A program made the translations under genes and the position numbers. 64,000 bases of DNA from Typhlomys cinereus. Taxonomy: Eukaryota; Chordata; Mammalia; Rodentia; Platacanthomyidae. Position 1 is the stretch's first letter; every line of letters starts with the position of its first letter. This document shows, piece after piece, positions 59,578-64,000 of this stretch. Under the pieces are notes generated by a model. It was not told the origin of the DNA and searched no databases. It saw only the letters and a list, made by a program, of their open reading frames with translations. The DNA lies in assembly GCA_023101885.1 (NCBI GenBank), contig JALPQD010000909.1:1-64000 (forward strand), written 5' to 3'.

Positions 59578-60000
59578 TGCAGAGGCCCAAGGGTGACTTC
59601 GAGAATCACCCTGGATTGGTTCTACCTCCTATTTGCTTTGCTTTGGAGCTTCCCAGATCTCGCCTTCCAGGACCAGAAGTGCAGGCCACCATCATTTCCA
59701 CCTACTGTTTTTAAGTGAGATGAGGAGTCTGAACTCAAAACCTTCTGCTTGCAAGGCAGAAGCTTAACCCTGAGTCATCTCTCTGGCTCCAAAAGCTAAT
59801 CTTTTGAAAGTCTAAACAAAGCCTGCCACTCCTTTAGCTACAGTAACCAAAGGGAAAAGAAGCCTCAGATCTAGAGATGAAAAAGGAGAAATTATAGATG
59901 AAACCAAATTACTACAAAAGAAAGGAAACTAGTACATACAAGTATTCACCTCACATACAACCTACTGAAACTCAACCAAGATTACATAAGGTATTTATTA
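59070..60000 (+). mobile_element. Old L1 ORF2 fragment, split by a SINE
   Basis: ORF2-like reading in several frames (for example YACQYKNYTNRLRALYRNF) before 59,500, resuming after the SINE with A-rich ORF2 sequence to about 59,960. Confidence 0.6.
59518..59790 (-). repeat. tRNA-headed SINE (family 2)
   Basis: Flanked by a roughly 20-bp duplication of AAAAGCTAATGTTTTTAAAG type (59,498-59,517 and 59,791-59,810). It starts on the plus strand with a long GT run, then GGTGACTTCGAGAATCACCC, and ends with the reversed head. Confidence 0.92.
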
Positions 60001-60009
60001 TTCAGATAT

Positions 60010-60375
60010 TAGAAAAGTGAAGTTCTGATAGTTATATGGATGGGTCGTAAACACATCACAGTAAATGAAAGAAGCCACACCAAAAAATGACATTTTTCTG
60101 TTATTCCACTTACATGTAATGTATAGAACAGCTGAGAATTCACAGACACTGAATCAAGATAGGGGGAGAGGAAAGAAAGTGGGGAGTTACAGCTTAAAAG
60201 GGGACAAAGCTAGTTTGGGGGCGATGAAAAATTTTGGAACTGGAGACCAGTAATGATTATATAACAGTGTGAATGTAACTGCTGCCAGTAAATTATATCC
60301 TAAAGATATTTAAAATGGCAATTTTTATATTTTCCACATTTCACTACATCTTAAAAAGTATAAGAAAAACAGTAA
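60010..60375 (+). mobile_element. Old L1M-like 3' end
   Basis: The sequence GTAAATGAAAGAAGCCACAC ... TTATTCCACTTACATGTAAT ... GGGGGCGATGAAAAATTTTG ... AATTATATCCTAAAG is the familiar layout of ancient mammalian L1M 3' ends. Confidence 0.6.
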
Positions 60376-60505
60376 ATCTGAATAAACCAATAATGAGACT
60401 AAAGCAGAAATTTAAAATATTTCTACATCTTAAAAAGTATAAGAAACAAGAGTAAATCTGAATAAAGCAATAATGAGTAATGAGACTAAAGCAGCAATTT
60501 AAAAT
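60345..60505. repeat. Tandem duplication of about 75-80 bp
   Basis: Two adjacent copies each contain CTACATCTTAAAAAGTATAA, AGTAAATCTGAATAAA and AATAATGAG ... GACTAAAGCAG. The second copy has an extra TAATGAG unit. Confidence 0.85.
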
Positions 60506-60547
60506 ATCTACAAACATACACCCCTTGTTTTTTAAAGTTGAGCATTA

Positions 60548-60833
60548 GGCTGGAGAGATGGCTCAGGAGTTAAGACACTGCCTTGTAAGCAGAAGGTCCT
60601 GAGTTCAAATGCCAGGTCCCCACATAAAATGCCAAGCAGGAGCCTGCACTTCTTTCCCTAGTGGCCACAGCCTAGGAAATCCTTGAGTAGGAGAAGGAGG
60701 TAGAAGCAATTCAGGATGATTCCCAAAGTCAACCATGGGCCTCCATAGGGACACACAAAATGCCCTCTGATACACACACACACACACACATACACATACA
60801 CATACACACAAATAAATAGGGATTTTTTTAAAA
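60548..60833 (+). repeat. tRNA-headed SINE (family 2)
   Basis: The clearest family 2 copy: head GGCTGGAGAGATGGCTCAGG, body with GCAATTCAGGATGATTCCCA, (CA)n, and an AATAAATAGG tail. The target-site duplication is AAAGTTGAGCATTA / AAAGTTGAACATTA (60,534-60,547 and 60,834-60,847). Confidence 0.93.
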
Positions 60834-61057
60834 AAAGTTGAACATTAGATGGCTTTACTGCTGAATTCCCTAAAACATTTAGAATGTGGGAGTCAGCAAG
60901 ACTGTTCAAGCAGTAAGGTACCTAAACAAGAAACATTTAGAGAGGTCATTCCAATTTTTATATTATTCCATAAAGACTGAAATGGAAGTAAATATACTAA
61001 ACTCTTCTTATAAGGCCGACCAATACCAAACCCAAAGAAACAACTGAAGAAGACTGC

Positions 61058-61250
61058 AGACTGTGGGTCTATACCCCAGGTGGTAGAGTGCTTGCAAACA
61101 TGCATAAAGCGCTCAGTTTCATCCTCAGTACCATATAAATCCAGTCACGTGGTTGTAATGCCAGGAACTTGGGAAGTGAAGGCAAGATCAGGAGTTCAAA
61201 AACATCCTCCATGATTTATCAAGTTTGTAGCCAGTTGGTGAGTCTTTTTC
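61058..61250 (+). repeat. B4-like composite SINE
   Basis: ID-like GGTGGTAGAGTGCTTGC and CAGTTTCATCCTCAGTACCA, followed by B1-like GTTGTAATGCCAGGAACTTG and GATCAGGAGTTCAA. Confidence 0.6.
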
Positions 61251-61520
61251 AACAACAACCAAAGTAGTAATAGGAAAAAGAAATCCTGCCTTTCCCCACC
61301 TGCCCGGGACGCCCGCAGTCCAGCCGGGATTCAGGGCACCTAGGTAAGCCTCCCCCCACCTCCACCCCCACCCCACACGCCCCCACCCCCAAACCCCAGG
61401 CAGCCCATTATTCCCAGCTCCTCCATCAGCCAGCCGGAACTTCGCTGTGCCGGGCCAAATAATTCAGTTCAGTGAAAAACGCACAGAAATTGAAAGAAGG
61501 TCTTAAGAGTTAAAACTACA

Positions 61521-62585
61521 ATGCCCAAGTCAAAGTGCAAATCCATGAGGAAAAAAAAAAAACCACAGGAAAACAAATCTCCCACTGAAGGAATTAATCC
61601 CATAATGATAGACTCCAACCAGAACAAACTCACGGAAAATAGCCAAGACAGCCTGACCCAGGATAACGACTTTCAAAACATGATCATTACCATGATTTAT
61701 ACTATGAAAGAGGAAATCCAAGTGGAATTAAATAACCACATCAATTACTTTGAAGAGGAACACAACAGACACTTGAAGGAGTTGAGAAAAACAGTTCAAG
61801 AAACAAAAAACAGGCATAGAGCAGTTAAAACAGACACAAACAGAGTTTAAAACCGACCTAAAAGACAAGTTATCTTCAACCCAGAACTCAACAGAGAGTC
61901 TTAGCAGCAGAACTAACAAAGTAGAAAATAGAATTTCAGACCTTGAAGACAAAGTGGGAGTATTAACCAGCTCAATGGAAGAGGTTGTTAAAACCAAACA
62001 GATACTCAAGAGAAATATTCAAGAGATATGAGATACCCCAAAGAAGCTTAACATCCATATTCATGGAATACCAGAGCAAGAATCCCAAAATACCACACCT
62101 GAGGAAATTTTTCCAACAATCATCAAGGAAAACTTTCCTCATCTAAAAAAGAGAGGCCCATCCATATACAAGAGGCATTCCGCACCCAAACAGATATGAC
62201 CAAAATAGAAACTCGCCATGTCAAGTAATAGTTAAAACACTCCATATTCAAGATAAAGAAATGGTGCTGAGAGCTCAAGGAAGAAAACCAAGTCACTTTA
62301 AAGGTAAAACTATAAAATAACAAATGACTTCTCAATGGAAACAGTAAAAGCAAGAAGAGCTTCGAGAGACGTACTTCAAGTATTGAATGAGCAAAAATGT
62401 CACCCCAGGCTGATATACCCTGCAAAAGTATCTGTCATGAACGTGGGAGAAAGAAAATTTTCCAGCACAAAGACAACTTAAAGGGATACATTTCCACCAG
62501 ACCAGGCCTTCAAAAAATGCTAGAAATGATACTCATTCGTGATGAAAAGAACAAGCGTATCCAGGAGAACAGAAGGGAAGTATAA
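61521..62585 (+). pseudogene. L1 ORF1 (RNA-binding protein), frame-broken
   Basis: The ATG at 61,521 opens a Lys-rich N-terminus, then a coiled-coil region (EEIQVELNNHINYFEEEHNR) to a stop at 61,850. The rest continues in other frames: NKVENRISDLEDKV, NIHIHGIPEQ, and a C-terminal part open at 62,397-62,585 ending NRREV. ORF1p is a trimeric RNA chaperone that packages L1 RNA. At least three disruptions make this copy dead. Confidence 0.8.
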
Positions 62586-62642
62586 TACCACCAAAACCTA
62601 AAAGCGAAACAATACGCTTACGAAAGCCACTAAACATAATAA

Positions 62643-64000
62643 ATGTCCGGAATTAAAATAGTTTCTCCATTATAACATTAAATGTTAATGGAATTAACTC
62701 ACCGATCAAGAGACACAAATTACAAACTTGGATTAAAATCACAACCCATCAATCTGCTGCCTGCAGGAAACCCATCTCACCATAAAAGATAGGCACATCC
62801 TAAAAATAAAAGGCTGGTCCAAAATTCTGCAAGCTAATGGAACCAGAAAAAGGCAGGGATAGCCATTATGATATCGGAAAAAACTGGACTTCAAACCAAA
62901 AAAAATCATAAGAGATACAGATGGATACTACATTTTAGTCCCAGGTACAATTCACCAGAAGACTTCACAACACTGAACAGATATGCACCCAATATGGGCC
63001 CCCCACATTCATTAAGCAACCCTACAACGTCTAAAGCGAGAAATCAATCCCCAAATAATAATTCTTGGGGATTTCAACACTGCCCTCTCAACATGAGATA
63101 GATGAACAAGTAAAAAACTTAACAGAGATACTTTGGAGCTTAATCAAACCCTTACTGAAATGGACCTTACAGATCTCTATTGAACTTTTCATCCACACAC
63201 CAAAGAATACACATTTTTCTCAGCAGCACACGGAAAATTCTCCAAACTAGATCACATATTGGGCCACAAAACGAATTTCCACATATACAGGAAAGTTGAA
63301 ATTCTAGCCTGTACCTTATCAGACCGCCACGACCTAAAGCTTGACATCCACAACACAAGAAGCAACACTAAATACACTAACTCCTGGAAACTAAACAGTA
63401 TGATGCTGTAGGAGAATTGGATTCAGGAAGAAATTAAAAAGAATTCAAGATTTCCTGAAAGTAAGCCATAATGAAAATACAACTTACCAAAATCTCTGGG
63501 ACACAATGAAAGCTGTCCTAAGAGGTAAAATCGAAACATCAGAAATAAATAACCTAACACTGCAGCTCAAAACTTTAGAGACACTAGAGCAATCTGATCC
63601 CAAAAGCAGTAGAAGAGAGGAGATTAGAAAAATAAAGGGAGAAAAATCCGAAATCGAGAGTAGGAAAATGATACAGAAAATCAACCAGTCAAAAAGCTGG
63701 TTTTTTGAAAAAATCAGTAAGATTGATACCCCACTAGCTAAATTAACTAAAAGCAAGAGAGAGAAGACCTAAATTAACAAAATTAGAAATGGAAATGGAG
63801 TTCTCACCACTGATACCCAAGAAATCCAGAGGACTATAACCTAATATTTCAAAAACTTATACTATGTGAAATTTGACAACACAAAAGAGATGGATGAATT
63901 TCTAAGTAAACACAACTTACCTAAATTGAATCAGGAAGATGTGAATTATTTAAATAGTCCTTTAACATATGAGGAAATTCATAAAGTAATCTCGAATCTT
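62643..64000 (+). pseudogene. L1 ORF2 (endonuclease/reverse transcriptase), frame-broken and cut by the window
   Basis: It begins ATGTCCGGAATT. Stops follow quickly, but the endonuclease blocks LNVNGINSPIKRHKLQTWIK and LQETHL can be read across frames. The linker region is open at 63,506-63,772 ([20 protein letters not shown]). The reverse transcriptase domain should lie beyond the right edge. Confidence 0.82.

Larger units (their letters stand above)
61255..64000 (+). mobile_element. Long L1 with 5' leader, ORF1 and ORF2 (runs off the window)
   Basis: A C-rich leader (61,255-61,450) precedes ORF1, a short inter-ORF spacer follows near 62,590-62,640, and ORF2 continues past the window edge. 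Its exact 5' end and target-site duplication are not resolved. It is the only L1 here with a 5' part, but both ORFs are broken. Confidence 0.85.

Overview
The window is mammalian, from a rodent. The coding exons are flanked by GT/AG introns, and the spaces between them are filled with L1 LINEs, MaLR/ERVL-type LTRs, B1/B4/ID-type SINEs and a tRNA-headed SINE with a B2-like head (a variant of GGCTGGAGAGATGGCTCAG) whose body does not match the mouse B2 that I know. B1, B4, ID and B2-like heads together point to the mouse-related clade. The unfamiliar SINE body suggests a lineage outside Mus/Rattus, but I cannot name the species.

Left part (0-29 kb): repeat-rich accessory DNA. It holds a 5'-truncated L1 with a clear target-site duplication (2.1-3.9 kb), scrambled minus-strand L1 remnants (4.8-7.6 kb) and a broken, intronless sperm-motility-kinase-like (Smok/MARK-type) gene at 8.7-10.4 kb. 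Next comes a tandem segmental duplication: unit A at about 12.0-17.8 kb, interrupted by a 2.5 kb LTR element, and unit B at about 17.8-21.9 kb, interrupted by a minus-strand L1. Unit A keeps a 147-bp open exon-like block, and its counterpart in unit B is damaged. Further right are LTR remnants, an ERV-like fragment, and a SINE carrying a retro-inserted 5' half of a leucine tRNA.

Middle (29-43 kb): an internally deleted L1 with its own target-site duplication (29.1-31.5 kb), then a CpG island (about 32.9-33.5 kb) with the first coding exon of APMAP on the minus strand. From there to 43.6 kb I see only repeats, one CTCF-like motif and unassigned sequence.

Right part (43.6-56.8 kb): exons 2-11 of FECH (ferrochelatase, last enzyme of haem synthesis) on the plus strand. 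All ten have matching splice sites, intact frame, stop codon and poly(A) signal. FECH exon 1 is not visible. From 57 kb to the end lie older L1 ORF2 pieces with SINE insertions, and a long L1 with 5' leader, ORF1 and ORF2 that runs off the window.

The main surprises are: (1) APMAP exon 1 head-to-head with FECH, genes that lie on different chromosomes in human and mouse, with FECH exon 1 missing between them; (2) a tRNA-Leu 5'-half insertion bounded by an 18-bp duplication; (3) an L1 with a GC-rich 5' cap joined directly to the end of ORF2 inside one target-site duplication; (4) a tandem splice acceptor at FECH exon 4 whose upstream choice leads to a premature stop. I found no prokaryotic-type system, CRISPR array or intact novel multi-gene system.
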